DNA from: Tubulanus polymorphus
Lineage: Eukaryota; Nemertea; Palaeonemertea; Tubulaniformes; Tubulanidae
Length of the DNA: 64,000 nt
Reading direction: 5' to 3'
Assembly: GCF_964204645.1 (NCBI RefSeq)
Contig: NC_134034.1
Location: 4,498,072 to 4,562,071 of the forward strand
Part shown: one piece after another, positions 1 through 12,272 of the stretch
Numbering within the stretch: the stretch's first letter is position 1
Layout of the letters: the number at the start of each line of letters is the position of its first letter
Position numbers and translations under genes: made by a program
The notes under the pieces: generated by a model
What the model was told of the DNA's origin: nothing
The model's input: only the letters and a program-made list of their open reading frames with translations
Database searches by the model: none

Positions 1-2825
1 GCTTGTTGCGGACATACAAGCGATGTTTCATCAAGTGAGAACCTCTGAAAGCGAATCTGAATCATTGAGATTCCTTTGGCGGCCAGATGGCTCATATGGT
101 TCTCCGGAGGTTTTTAAGATGTTGGTGCACATTTTCGGTGCTCGAGACTCGCCTTGTTGTGCGAATTACGCTCTAAAAAGATCAGCTCGTGATAACATTG
201 ATTGTTTTAGTAGCATCGCTGTAAATTCTGTCTTGCGAAATTTCTATGTGGATGATTTTCTCAAGTCAGTTCCTGGTGATAGCAAAGCGTTGCAATTAGC
301 TTATGAGGTAAAAGATATTCTTGCTAAAGGAGGTTTCCATCTCACAAAGTGGATGTCATCAAGTAAATGGGTCCTATCCCAAATTCACCCTGAAGAACTT
401 GCTAACCCTTCGTTAGACCTAGACTTAGGTGACTTATCAGTAGAACGGACTTTAGGTGTGAAATGGAACGCTCAGAATGATTCCTTTGTATTTAAACCTG
501 TTATCAAAGATGTTAAACTTACTAAACGAGGTATCATAAGCGCTGTCTCATCCATTTTTGATCCATTAGGTTTCCTATCACCATTCATACTTAGGGCCAA
601 GTGTTTGATTCAAGATATATGGCGGTCTGGGTTCGAATGGGATGAAGATATTTCTGGGGACTTATTGGTAACCTGGGATGAATGGCAAAATGAGTTGAAG
701 TTGTTGCATGAGCTGAAAATTCCTCGTCACCATGAGTTGTTTTCTCCTTCTGTTAGTAATGTACGGTTGCATTTGTTTAGTGACGCGTCCGAGAGGGCAT
801 TTGGTAGTGTAGCATATTTGCGTTATTTGATTGATAGTTCATTTCAAACTACCTTTCTCGCTTCAAAAACTCACTTAGCTCCTACAAAACATCCTTGTGC
901 AAGGTGCAGTTATGTCGGTTCGTTTGGGTGAGGTTTTGAAGCGAGAACTGTCAGAAATTTGTGACATTGAAGTCTCTTATTGGACTGACTCACAAACTGT
1001 TTTACGATATATTCGTAATGAAAAAAAAAGATTCAAGATTTTTGTAGCCAATAGAGTGGGGGAAATTCGTGAAATATCATCAGTTAATCAGTGGATGTAT
1101 ATTGCATCCGAGTCGAATCCTGCTGACGATTGCTCAAGGGGGCTTTTAGCTTCTGATCTGACTTTTTCGCATCGCTGGTTTGCAGGTCCAGAATTTCTCC
1201 GTGTTCCTGAAAAGCAATGGCCGTCTCAGCCTGATCTAGGTATCATTTCAGATATAGATGAAAATCTCAAGAAAACTAAGCTAGTGAATAAAGTCTTAGC
1301 ATTTCCTCAGGCTGAGCCAGTCATTGACTTAACGGGTCTTGTACAGCCGGAGGATTATTCTCGTTGGTACCCTTTGTTACGCAGAACAGCTTGGATTTTA
1401 AGGGCTATCAGGAATTTTGCCTCACACGTTCCACGTTTGGGATATACAGCTGTAAAAGCAAAAACTTTGACAGTGGAAGATTTTGATTTTGCGGAAACAT
1501 GCTTAGTTTCTCAAGCCCAACGTGACTCATTCCCAGAGGAGTTCTCTTTCCTTAAAAAGGGGAAGTTAAAGGATCATAGTTCTTTGCGCTGTCTTGATCC
1601 AGTTTTTGATGGCTCCTGTATCAGAGTAGGTGGAAGGATTCACAATGCTCCAAATGTTTCCGTAGAGGCGCGCCATCAGTTGCTTCTCCCTTTCTCTCAT
1701 CATATCACGGAGCTTCTTGTACGAAAAGAACACCTTATTCATTTCCATGCTGGTCCAGAGCACTTGATTTCATTAGTTCGTCAAAAGTACTGGCCAATTA
1801 AAGCTAGATCTGTCGCAAAGCGTGCGATTTCGCGGTGCTTCGGTTGTCGTCGTCGATTAGCTAAGCCTAGAGCTCCTTTTATGTCGGATTTACCCGCACA
1901 TAGAATTACTAGCCATTGCAGACCCTTTCATTTTAGTGGGGTAGACTATTTTGGCCCTTTATTCATCAAAAGAGGGCGTTCTACAATCAAAGTATGGGTT
2001 TGCTTATTCACGTGTTTAGTAACTCGTGCAGTACATTTGGAAGTAGCTGACTCAATGGAAACTGACACATTTTTACTAATTCTGAGGAATTTCATTGGGC
2101 GACGTGGTCAGCCGAGTCATATTTATAGTGACAATGGTTCCAACTTTGTTGGAGCTGAGCGAGAGTTAAGAGAATGTTTAACACAATTAAATCAATCTCG
2201 TATTTCTAATTTTTGTCATGAAAAGGGTATTAAATGGACCTTTAATAGTCCCTGTGCCCCCCATTTTGGTGGGGTTTGGGAGAGATTGGTTCGAACGGTA
2301 AAGGCGGCTATCAAATCAGTCCTTAAAGGACAATCATTTCCTGAAAACGTGCTGCGAACAACGCTTATAGAAGTGGAAGCATCTGTTAATAGTCGACCTT
2401 TAACTTATAATAGCGTGGATCCTGCAGATTTTACACCCATTACACCAAACCACTTTTTACACGGGGGTGCTAGTTCTGTCGTGGCCCTTGGAGTATTTCA
2501 TGAGCGTGAAATCAACAGTAGGAAAAGATGGCGTCAGTCCCAGGTTCTGGCAGACCACTTTTGGCGTCACTGGCTGAAAGAGTATTTGCCACCCTTAACC
2601 ATGAGAAGCAAGTGGCTAGAAAATACAGAAAATGTCAAATTAGGTGACTTAGTGTTAATCAAAGACAAAGACATTCCTCGTGGTCAATGGCCATTGGGTC
2701 GTATTATTGAAGTTTATCCTAGTCCTAATGATGGACGAATTCGTTCGGTAAAAGTAAAAACCTCTTCGTCAGAATATGTTCGACCAGTAGTTAAGCTTTG
2801 CGTATTGGAAGAGAGTATTGTATAA
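1..2825 (+). pseudogene. BEL/Pao pol polyprotein (RT-RNase H-integrase), frameshifted
   Basis: This is the C-terminal part of a retrotransposon polyprotein that copies element RNA and integrates the DNA. The first reading frame (to 931) has the reverse transcriptase active site FYVDD at about 246 and enters RNase H (LHLFSDASERAFG near 770). A second frame (897-2825) continues RNase H (YWTDSQTVL). It then carries an integrase zinc-binding H/C region (HFHAG ... CFGCRRR), the integrase core (GVDYFGP, YSDNGSNF, then HFGGVWERLVR) and a C-terminal domain (KLGDLVLIKD, RGQWPLGRI). The frame changes near 890-900, exactly where related elements carry the conserved IPRLEL stretch with an RNase H acidic residue. 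A short deletion is therefore likely and the copy is inactive. The 5' end is cut by the window edge. Confidence 0.9.
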
Positions 2826-2974
2826 TTATCTTGATTAAATTTGTATTTGTATGTGCGAGATAATTACTTATATTTGATACGACAATAATATGTATTTGAA
2901 GTAATCATGTAATCTTTGTAATATGATATCGTTATATTTTCAAACACCGTCTGATACGGATGTTTAGGAGGTGC

Positions 2975-3399
2975 TGTGTTGTAAATTGAAGTCCGGTTTG
3001 CTGCTATAGAATTTTATTGTAGTCGAGTTTAGCTTTAGTACTGTAGGATTTGTAACCCTTCATTGAACCTCTCCATGCTTTGTTGTTACTAAGTCTAGTA
3101 CATTATATATACAGTATATATTGAATATCTCACAGTTGAGCATTGGTCATTTTCGTAGAAACTTGCTCGAGGAGCTACAGTAATTGTAAGTAACGAATTT
3201 TTAGATTTGCTGTGGGTTAGTTTTCTTTGCATAAATTGAATTGATTACTTATATATATATTTTCATATTTGTAGCAAACCGGCATTATATGGCATAGTGC
3301 AGCATCGTTAGTTGCTAAAATAAACACGCTGAGTTTGAAATGTAGCTGTGCTTTCGTGTTCAATAGATTTTCGAGGATTCGTTTCGTCGATTTAGAACA
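2975..3399 (+). repeat. Probable 3' LTR of the BEL/Pao element
   Basis: The sequence begins TGTGTTGTAAATTG right after a purine-rich tract and ends GATTTAGAACA. LINE endonuclease coding sequence resumes immediately afterwards. TG...CA ends are usual for LTRs. An AATAAACACG polyadenylation-like word lies at about 3321. The start could be 2975 or 2979, and the 5' LTR is not available for comparison. Confidence 0.6.
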
Positions 3400-6066
3400 A
3401 TGATAATGTAGGCAAAATTAATATACCAGGTTATCATAAACCCATAGAAGAGCACCGAACAACCACCACAGGAGGAGGTGTCGCCATCTATGTACGTGAG
3501 GATTTAAAATTTGTAGAAAGAAAAGACCTCAGAATTTTTAAAACTGGCCAATTCGAATCTTGCTTTGTAGAATTGGATGATAATATAGTGGGAGAAATAT
3601 ACAGAATTCCTGGAACCAGTGAAGACCAGTTTATTAAAGACTATCAAAAGTGCATAGAAAATATCAAAAAAGAAAACAAAAAAATTATAATCGGTACTGA
3701 TCAAAATCTCGATTATCTCAAGATGGATAACCACGCTAACACTGCTAAATTTTTTGATTTAAATTTAACTAATGGTTTATATCCAACCATTTTAAGACCT
3801 ACGCGGATAACCTCGACTACCGCAACCCTTATAGATAATGTCTACGTTGATACAGACATAAAGGGGAAATTTCTTCAGCAATATTATTGGCCCATATGTC
3901 AGACCATCTACCATGCCTTACATCTATCGAAAAAATTTGTTGTACAAAAAACATGAGACTTTTATGAAGAGAAATCTTACTGAAAGAAACTTGAATTTTA
4001 TTAAACGTGCGCTAACAACTGTTGACTGGTCACCATTACACAGTTTAAACAGTAACGATGCATATATGTATTTTAATAAAACATTGATTGGTATAATCGA
4101 CTTCTACGCTCCGAAACAGAGTGTACGAAATCGTAATGTATATGCCCGAGAGGCATGGATGACCCCGAGTCTTATTAATTCGTCACATAAATGTAATGCA
4201 TTATATAAATCTGTAATAGGTCTTGACAAAAGTCACCCCCGTTTTAAATCTTATATTGTATATCGTAATGTTTACAACTCCGCCAAGAGAAAAGCCAAGC
4301 AACAATTTTATAGCTCCAAATTACTGAAATTTAATAGAAATAGCCGTAGATTATGGATAACAATGAAAGAAATTATAGGGAAAACCCCCAATAAGAATTG
4401 TGTACCCGATAACTTTAATATAAATGGTAAACCCTGTAATGACAGACAACGTATAAGCAATGGTTTCTGTAAATACTTTAGTACTATTGGAAGTAAACTT
4501 TCTAAAGATATGTCGAATAATAATGATCAGTTTGATAAATTTATGCCAAAAGACCTGAACAATAATTTCTACATGTTTCCGACGGATGAAATTGAAGTAC
4601 GTAAATTGATCTCGTCGTTAGAACCAAAACAGTCTACTGGACATGACACTATTAATAATTTATTATTGAAGAATATTGGTTCTTACATATCTAAACCACT
4701 AGCAGATATTTTTAACAAGTCTTTAGAATCTGGTATTGTTCCAGAATATTTTAAATTAGCTTGTGTAACTCCATTATTTAAAAAGGACGATAATCGAGAA
4801 TTTTCGAACTATCGACCCATATCGTTATTACCATGTGTATCAAAGCTTTTGGAGAAGGTCGTACACAAAAGACTATATAACTATCTAGTCAAATACTCAA
4901 TTCTGTACAATAGCCCATATGGCTTTAGGCCAGAGCATTCAACTTGCCATGCTACTATGGAGTTAGTTGGCAATATTATTAATGGGTTTGAAACAAATTG
5001 TTATACACTAGCAGCTTTCCTAGATCTTAGTAAAGCATTTGATTGTCTTGATCTTAATATTCTAATGGAAAAACTTTATACCTATGGTATATAGGGACAG
5101 GCACTAGCCTGGTTTGAAAGTTATTTAAATAATAGGGAAATGTATGTAAAATTTGACAATACAGAATCTATTGTCTACCCACTTAATTACGGAATTCCGC
5201 AAGGCTCAGTACTAGGACCTCTTTTGTTTTTAATTTATACCAACGATATGTATCTCTGTTTGAAAAAGTGTAAACCAATTTTATTTGCGGATGACACTGA
5301 TATATTCGTCACTGGTAAATCACTCACTAAATTATTTAAAGACCTTACACATGATTTGAAAACTCTATATAGTTGGTTCTCTGCAAACAATCTTACATTA
5401 AACCTAGGTAAAACTAAACTCGTCCTCTTTAAGCCTAAAAATGCTAAAAAAGCAGCCCATCAAAACTTCATTAAAATAAATGATTACCAGATCAACTTAT
5501 CACACTCAGTTACCTTTCTTGGTCTTGAAATTGATGAGCATTTAAATTTTAACGCGCATGTAAACTCAATTTGCAAAAAAATAGCTAAACAAATTTATTT
5601 GATGAATTCTCTTAAACATTTTGTACCATGCTTTACTCTGAAAATGCTGTATAATAGCTATATATATTGTTACATAAACTATTGTCTGATAACTTGGGGA
5701 TCGTTAATTTCAAAATTTAACCAGAATAGGATTTTTAAACTGCAGAAAAAAGCAATCAGGATTATAGCTAAGGCTAAATACAATAGCCCAACGAATCTAT
5801 TATTTAAAAAATTCAATGTCATAAAATTTGAAGATATGATCCAGCTTGAAGCTGCGAAATTTGGACATCTGCTTTCTAAAAATCTAATTCCTTTACCAAT
5901 TAATGATATTAAAAAAAAAAATTCTTATAACCATAACTACTATACTCGCCAACGCAATTACCCTCGTATACCTCAACATACTAAAAGTATAATTAATAGA
6001 AGCTTCCTTTGTTCAATTCCCGCCACCTGGCAGAATCTTGGTAAACACCTTAAATCATCAAAATGA
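3400..6066 (+). pseudogene. LINE ORF2: AP endonuclease fragment plus reverse transcriptase, broken
   Basis: The endonuclease part shows GGGVAIYVREDL near 3470 and the catalytic-histidine motif SDHLP near 3900. The latter is in a different frame from both its left and right neighbours, so there are two frameshifts around 3890-3950. The reverse transcriptase follows from about 3913: NYRPISLLP, FLDLSKAFDCLD (motif A), GIPQGSVLGPLLF and FADDTDIF (catalytic DD, near 5290). An in-frame TAG at 5092-5094 interrupts it. Motif style fits CR1/L2/Daphne-type elements; the exact clade cannot be fixed by eye. Confidence 0.88.
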
Positions 6067-6159
6067 TTTGCAGTTAAAAAACAAATTCAAAATTGACATA
6101 ATTAACCGTTACTAAATTTTTGTCCTACTGTTTAATGTGACTACATATACAAATACTAT

Positions 6160-6160
6160 A

Positions 6161-6228
<68 letters not shown>

Positions 6229-6229
6229 T
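6160..6229 (+). repeat. (TG)n(AG)n microsatellite in LINE 3' UTR
   Basis: A TG run of about 22 bp is followed by an AG run of about 44 bp. The apparent minus-strand protein of alternating Ser/Leu and Thr/His here is just a translated repeat. Confidence 0.95.
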
Positions 6230-6412
6230 GTCTGCGTGTGTCTGCGTGTGTTAGGTGACCCATAATTACAAGCAACTTTGCTTCTCATGGACACCTTTCA
6301 TTGATATTATGACATTTAATAATTAAAGTTACTTTGTACTTTGTATTAATATACTTATATTATATGTTATAATTTCTTCGAAGAATAAAGATTATTATTA
6401 TTATTATTATTA

Positions 6413-8530
6413 TAATGCTAAGGTATTTTCGGGATAATGCATTAAAAGTGGTGTTTTGGAATGAGCCGTGTCTCAGGAAAATGAGCTTTTCTGAGATTAA
6501 TATACTCATTAATACGTGAATTCATCAATGCAACCATAGCTTTTGTTACTTTTTGGGCACATATTATTTCAATAACTTCCTTGAATAGTATCAAAACATT
6601 CCAAACTGGATCATCTACATCTTTTATGTAATCTGACAGAATTATAGGAAGTAACCTAATTAGTGTCCAGTTTTGAACTGCATTCCCGGGTATTTTGATG
6701 TCATCTTTTTTATTTCCGAGGGAAACAATTGGTTTATCTAAGGCATCATTGCCAGCATACTTGAACTGAACAATCATAGAAATTAGCTCATTCATAGTAA
6801 ACCACTTGTTCTTAATAAAATAAGAAAGATAAAGTTTCAAATCTGTCTTGAGAATACCTTCAAATATATCATGCCCAATACATGGAGGTAAACCGGGATT
6901 ACATACATGAAAATTACACAAATCATTTAGAACAGATCTATGTTTCACTCCCTCATAGAAAAGAATGTCACTGCTTAATTTTGATAAAGCTTGATCATAT
7001 TGTTCGACAGACCGTCTTGTTTTGGGTGCTACATCATCTATGATATGTTCATTAGCCGAGTGTAAGCAAAATCTGCACCAGTGCGCAGCCTTCGAAAAAT
7101 TCTCACTGAAACCTCCTAGAGAATTGGAGCCTAGATTATCACCTAATACGCACAATAACTTGGCTTTAATAACATCTCCATTTTGTTGATTATATACTCC
7201 CATAGTTTCGAGTGACTTCAAGTCATCCACTAGTCTTTTTAAAGACGGTTTGAATACCTATTTTTTAGCTGATACGCTTTTACATAGGAAAGCCAGTTGT
7301 ATCGCATCAATTTTTGACCGTTGCCATGGATATGTATTACCAACGCTATAGTAGCAGGCCAATATCTTGTTTTTTTTTCTAGCGCTTCCTATTGGATTTA
7401 CCACTTCAAATTCATCTTGGTACAGAATTATTTCTAAAACTTTTTCATTTCCCATAGAAAATCTTAAGTTTTTATAAACAGTACCACAATGAATATCTTC
7501 AAGGACACTTTGATCGGATGGCACAGAACTATTAAACTGACTAACAAATGAAGTATCTTTTAGTAGATTGCCTAGTACTTTCCTTATCGGAACATAATAG
7601 ATAAAATGGTCAAGTGAACCATCATTACCCAGGTAGAATTTTTCTGGAGGAACATATCTTAATCTGTCTGTCTGAAATAACTGATTCTGCAAAAGTGGCT
7701 TCTGAAAATACCAGTTTCTTTGTCCAAAAAATTTTCTTTCTCAAGGTTAGTTACAATATCTTCCGCTACTGTCCTTTCAATGCCTTTCACTTTTAGATTC
7801 TCTAATAAACAAGCACTACGTAATCTTTTTTCAACGTCAATTAATGATTCGAGTTCATCTACAGTTACTTGAATTGTACTCGCAGGTACTACAAGTTTAC
7901 TTTGTAATTTCAAAAATAACATTGCTAAATTCATTTCAAGAATTCCTGTTAATTCATTGTTTAAATGGTCATCAGAATTGTCAGATTGTGAGTAACTTTC
8001 GTCATCAACTGAACACTCAGGAAATTCATGAATATCTTGTGTATCAGAGGTACCGGTACCAGCATCCGGGACCACCGCATCAGGGTGAACATCATCTACA
8101 GTCCATGGATACACATGTTTCCTGCTTATGTGACTACGAAAAGATGACTTGTTGCTGTATAACTTTTGACAACCAATGAAAGGGCATTTTATTACAGTTC
8201 CTAAAGTTGCATGCTTTTTCAAATGACTTATGAGATCATTCATACTCGTGAAATTCTCAACACATGACTCCACTGTACATTTCACTGTTCCTAGCAAGCT
8301 TGGAAGCCTCGAAAGTCTTAATGCGTTCCTTTGCATTTGGTGATATCTACTTATATGCATATTGAGGCCTTCATAGCTTGTAGACAAAGCAGCGCAATCC
8401 TCAAAGGGGCAGATAAGATTGTGATTAGGTCGGTTTCTATGTAATGCACAATGATTTACATAAGCTCGCAAAGATGATTGCTGTGCAGAACACAATTTAC
8501 ATTTTGTATCTTCTGCTGATATCCTGTGAA
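6413..8530 (-). pseudogene. Zinc-finger CMC/EnSpm-like transposase, degenerate copy
   Basis: The three minus-strand frame segments (about 8530-7659, 7692-7258 and 7257-6442) align along their length with the intact gene at 16.88-19.57 kb. An upstream splice acceptor (ATTCACAG, near 8530) precedes a C2H2 finger region, matching the intact copy. Shared core motifs are YQDEFEVVNPIG, CVLGDNLGSNSLGGF, WCRFCLH and LPPCIGHDIFEGIL, which hold the candidate D, D and E. A frameshift near 7660-7690 and an in-frame TAG at 7258-7260 break it. The gene stops shortly after PKHHF, where LINE copy A begins, so the C-terminus is missing. Confidence 0.8.
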
Positions 8531-8582
8531 TTAGAAAGAATCCTAATTCAATCTAGACAGTAAATCTACAAGATTCAGAATG

Positions 8583-8776
8583 AATAACGAGACGAGTAGT
8601 ACTATATCGCTGAACTATTTTATTGGACGCACTAGCTTTCGCTACTAATTTGTTGTAGATGAATATTAAGCCTCATTCATCTGATGAAGCTTCTATACAT
8701 TAGTAACGAAAGCTCGTGCTCCAATAAACTAGTTAACCTATATAGGCCTAGCTCTACTCGTCTTGTTATTTAGGCT
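8583..8776. repeat. Small foldback element, about 65-bp arms
   Basis: The left arm (ATAACGAGACGAGTAG... to CTTTCGCTACTAA) is the imperfect inverse complement of the right arm (GTAACGAAAGCTCGTG... to CTACTCGTCTTGTTAT). The spacer contains CTGATGAAG. No coding capacity. It is MITE- or retroelement-terminus-like. Confidence 0.6.
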
Positions 8777-9559
8777 ATTCTATACCTGGTTAACACGGCT
8801 ACTCTACGGAACTTTTCCAGATTTAGGGATTGAGCCTATTCGAATATCTTATAGGTAACAACTTAAGAACCTTACATTTTAATTTCATCAAGATTCTAAC
8901 CGCCATTTTGTATTTTTCACTTTAAAGCCAGGCGTATCGGGCATGCAACTGCCTGTGACTCACTTCTGAACGACCACCAGCGACGATCGCATTGCAACGA
9001 CCCGTTAACCGCGCGCTCTTGCGATTGACCGCGATACAATTGTCTCTCCTAGTGGCAACTATGGGTACCATACGCTGCTCTTGAGACTAATAGAAACTAG
9101 TTGCACATCATCGCTGCCACTCTCATTTGTCGACCTATACGCCAATTTCTGACAAGTTTCTTCGACGATTGCATCGTGTTGCAAGCAGTCGCAAGGCCAA
9201 CCTACACCAGGCTTTAAACTGCATGATGAATCAAAACACAATCGCAAAAGGGGAGTTAGGCCTTAAATCTAATCTACTAGGCTACATGTCCACAGGCTGG
9301 GCCCATAATCATAGGTCCACAGGCCTCATTCTGTCATTTATCAATTATTATATCTTCTCTTCGTGGGATTTCATCGTGAAGATGCCCGACTGGCTGACGT
9401 GACCTATCGGGTCACCTTGTCCGTGCAGTCGTCAGATTTCAAAATGTTATAGGCCTACAACCAACGATAGGCTATATCTAGCTACGTAGCGACTACGTCC
9501 ATACATTCTGTAGTGCATTCGAGACTTTAAGAACCCCATCTTAAAGGTGAATAATATGA
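8777..9559. other. Non-coding stretch
   Basis: No supported gene. Several TAGGCCTA-like words occur. Short open frames here have no recognisable motifs. Confidence 0.5.
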
Positions 9560-9983
9560 AAACTTACTGATAACGTGCTAAAATCCTCGGCTTCGCACAT
9601 CATCACGCTGCCGTCCGTGTCATCCATCATGTTGTTGTGCGGGTTTTTTCCAGCAAGCGTCGGTTCATTTCATGGAACGAGAGGACCTTTCCCGCATACA
9701 TCGGAATTTTATCGGAATTCCATAGTCAACTACAGGATAGGCCTATACCCCTACAGTTGTCGGTTACGGCTCGGGGTAGATGGAGCCTTCCCGCATATCA
9801 TCGGAGTTTGGCCGTTTTTGGTATTTCGGGAAATTACCGAACGTCTCCGGTATTCGAAAATGTTAGTTATCGGGCAAGTCACGATACATGTTGTTTGATT
9901 TCCCTCAACTGTTATGTATTTTAAGACGATCGTCAGAAAAATTCTGACAACTGACTGACTTGGCCGAATTACTTTTTACAGTG
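9560..9983. repeat. CCG/CGG-word-rich element ending TTTTTACAGTG
   Basis: Short CCGT, ACGG and TCGG words recur every 10-20 bases, and the stretch ends in ACTTTTTACAGTG. The same terminal word, in either orientation, borders similar stretches at 11.39 kb and 27.6 kb. This suggests a non-autonomous DNA element family. Confidence 0.4.
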
Positions 9984-11056
9984 CGTGAAAGTGAATCCAG
10001 TGATTCTGAATTAGAGGAAAATGGAGCAAATAATGAGACTAAGAAATCAGATATAGGCCTAAGCGATGAAAGCGATGAAGAAGTGACGTCTCCGCTTCCC
10101 CGTAAAAAAACAGAAGAGGACGCACTGGTCAAATAACGATTTAGATGACCTTGTGGATATAATCGTGAATGATGAGTACCTTAAAAAACGTTTAATATTC
10201 ATGAATGCAAAAAACCAAAAAAAACACAGAATATTATGAAAAAGTTCGGGATGAAATGAAGAAGAGAAATAAGACATTTAAATATTCACCAGTTCAAATT
10301 CGTAATAAATTTAAGAAGATGGTTGCAGAATGTAAAAAAGTGAGTCTAACGTTGAAGACGGCAACTGGGATTGATCGATTTATTGAGGAGCGCAATTATG
10401 GACAATGGTTCAAGCAACTGTTTCCCATTGTTAAGACAAGACATGCATGTCATCCAGAAATGGCTGTTGAACCAAGTACAGCTCCTAAGACAGAGTCCAA
10501 AATGAATACACCTGAAGAAAAAGATTCAACAAATTTAACTGAATCTAATCAAACCAGGGCAACAAGCCCTAAGTGTGAAATAGCATAGTTTGTCCAATCA
10601 GCGGAAATGAGCGCGAAAAAAGGGAAATTCAAAGAGGAAAAAAAGATTAAATGATTGAAATGATGAAAAAAAATAGCAGAACATGACCCAACTGAATCCT
10701 TATTGAAATTCTTTCGAAAGGATCAAGAAAAGGCACGGGAACATGAACTAAAATTATCTGCTATGTTGCTTCAGGGTCCTGGTACAGTTCAAGCTCATGC
10801 TCCAGATTCTAGAATCCCAATCCCTTCTGTAAATGTACCAGGTCCTAGTTCTGCTCCATTCTATCCTGGTCAAGGTAATTTTTCCCTGCCAAATTCAATT
10901 CCTGGGCCAAGTGGGTATCAGCCCGGGGTATACCAACCCCATCTCAATACTTATCGGCATGCCTTTTCCCAAGGCCAACCTGGAGCTAGAAACTTCTTCG
11001 AAGATTTTCATAGGTCTGAATCCCAGGAAATTGAGAAACATTATGAATCTCTGTAA
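9984..11056 (+). pseudogene. Myb/SANT-like DNA-binding protein pseudogene
   Basis: An acidic Ser/Glu-rich N-terminal segment leads into a helical Myb/SANT (trihelix)-like domain. Its helices include THWSNNDLDDLVDIIVN, YSPVQIRNKFKKMVAECKK and YGQWFKQLFPIV. Such domains bind DNA and occur in PIF/Harbinger accessory proteins and in host factors. A Pro/Gly-rich C-terminus (GPSSAPFYPGQG) ends in EIEKHYESL. The frame changes near 10,130, in poly-A around 10,215, and between 10,585 and 10,690, so it is broken. No introns are evident, which would suit a retrocopy or a transposon gene. Confidence 0.6.
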
Positions 11057-11387
11057 TTTGTGAAAATGACATGCATGTACTTTCAAGTTACATGTATTTG
11101 AAAGAAAACCGAAATATGCCTAAGTGGACTGTATGTGGAGTAAAGCCACTCCCGTGTGTAATTATGTTACTTTTTACCTTTAAAGGGGTAATTTACAGTA
11201 CCTGCCTGCCACTCAGTCAGTTGCACTACACTAATTTTATATTTGGTGAATCGATTAATTGTATTAATCTTGATCAAAAAAGTTAGATTTAATTTTAACC
11301 AAAATTCTGATTAATAAAATTCAGCGAGATTATTTATCTGTTTAGTGTATTGTCATTTCACTGAGTGGCAGCACAAGTCGTGTACAT
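11057..11387. other. Non-coding stretch
   Basis: No gene or recognisable motif seen; AT-rich with the word TTGATCAAAAAAG near 11,270. Confidence 0.5.
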
Positions 11388-11720
11388 TCACTGTAAAAAA
11401 CTGTTCGGCCATAACCGATATTTCACGCTGATTTTCCCGTGCATATGCGGTCTATTCCTGAAAAATCGGCCCTTTCACTTGAAATTTGGTCAAAATCCGA
11501 TTTGCTACGGCATAATCCGTCGACAAACGTTTTGCTCCGCAAATTGGCATGTCGTTTTTTCGCGGATCGATTAAATACGGAACAAAACAGTAGAAATAGG
11601 TCTAAAACCGCAAATAAACGGCGTTCCTTGCGAGGAATCGGGAGAAGGCGTTTAGAAACGGTAACACTCCGTCAGATGCGGCCAAGCAACCGTATAATGA
11701 CGGTATTAATCGGAAATTAG
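11388..11720. repeat. CGG-word-rich element beginning CACTGTAAAAAA
   Basis: It starts CACTGTAAAAAACTG and carries regularly scattered CCGAT, CGGTC and ACGGT words. The start is the inverse complement of the ends near 9,983 and 27,605, as expected for a shared terminal inverted repeat. No matching right end is visible nearby, so this copy is incomplete. Confidence 0.4.
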
Positions 11721-12272
11721 CAATCGCGATCCAACATGGCGGCGGATGAAGGTGTAGGGGCCCTAGGAAGCATTCAAAACCAGTGTTGCCAGACTTCCGG
11801 AAATTTCCGGAGTTCCGGAAATCGAAACTTTCAAAAAAAAATCCGGAAATTTTCTTCTCCGTACTGCGCGAAAATGCCGTTAATTTTTATTAGAACGGCC
11901 ACCCATACGCATTCGCTGTGATGATTGCACCACCACCAATCGTCATGACGACGCCGCGCAGCTCTGCGGTCGAGCGGCTTTTGTGTAAGTATACAGAGTA
12001 GTGCTTATAACTTTATTGATTTTATACTCGAATGTGTATTGTAAAATTTTCGAGTTCAATAAACTTCTGTACTGTAACCACGACTTGACTTGCTGATGCG
12101 CCGCGCTTGTATTAGATCATCTTTATCAGAGCATTCATAGGTACGTCCCTTCAAGTTACACATCTATGATCATCTATATAGGCTTAGGCCTAAACTATCT
12201 ATGATCCGTCCTTTTTTAAATGTTCCATTTTTTTTATTTTCAATAGGCCCGTATGCGATAGATCCCCGGAAA

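Larger units (their letters stand above)
1..3399 (+). mobile_element. BEL/Pao LTR retrotransposon, 5' part outside window
   Basis: The pol region runs from the window edge to 2825. It is followed by a short spacer containing an A/G-rich tract (GGATGTTTAGGAGGTGC) and a probable 3' LTR. The element lies inside the LINE that resumes at 3400, so it appears to have inserted into that LINE. The 5' LTR, gag, protease and left target duplication are outside the window. Family assignment rests on the order RT, RNase H, integrase and a C-terminal DUF5641-like tail, which is characteristic of BEL/Pao. Confidence 0.85.
3400..6412 (+). mobile_element. LINE copy A (Jockey superfamily, CR1/L2-like), 5'-truncated
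   Basis: The copy has an endonuclease remnant, a reverse transcriptase and a 3' end of AATAAAG followed by (ATT)n at 6391-6412. A second copy of the same family, with the same (ATT)n tail, lies on the minus strand at 29.8-32.1 kb. Its left side abuts the BEL LTR. Its right end abuts a truncated minus-strand transposase gene, so this LINE probably inserted into that gene and was later hit by the BEL element. Confidence 0.85.

Noticed and set aside
6112-6294. Minus-strand Ser/Leu/His repeat protein
   Set aside because: Translation of (TG)n(AG)n in the LINE 3' UTR.
8681-8711. Hammerhead ribozyme in the 8.6-kb foldback
   Set aside because: CTGATGA and GAAA are present but the 20 nt between them cannot form stem II.
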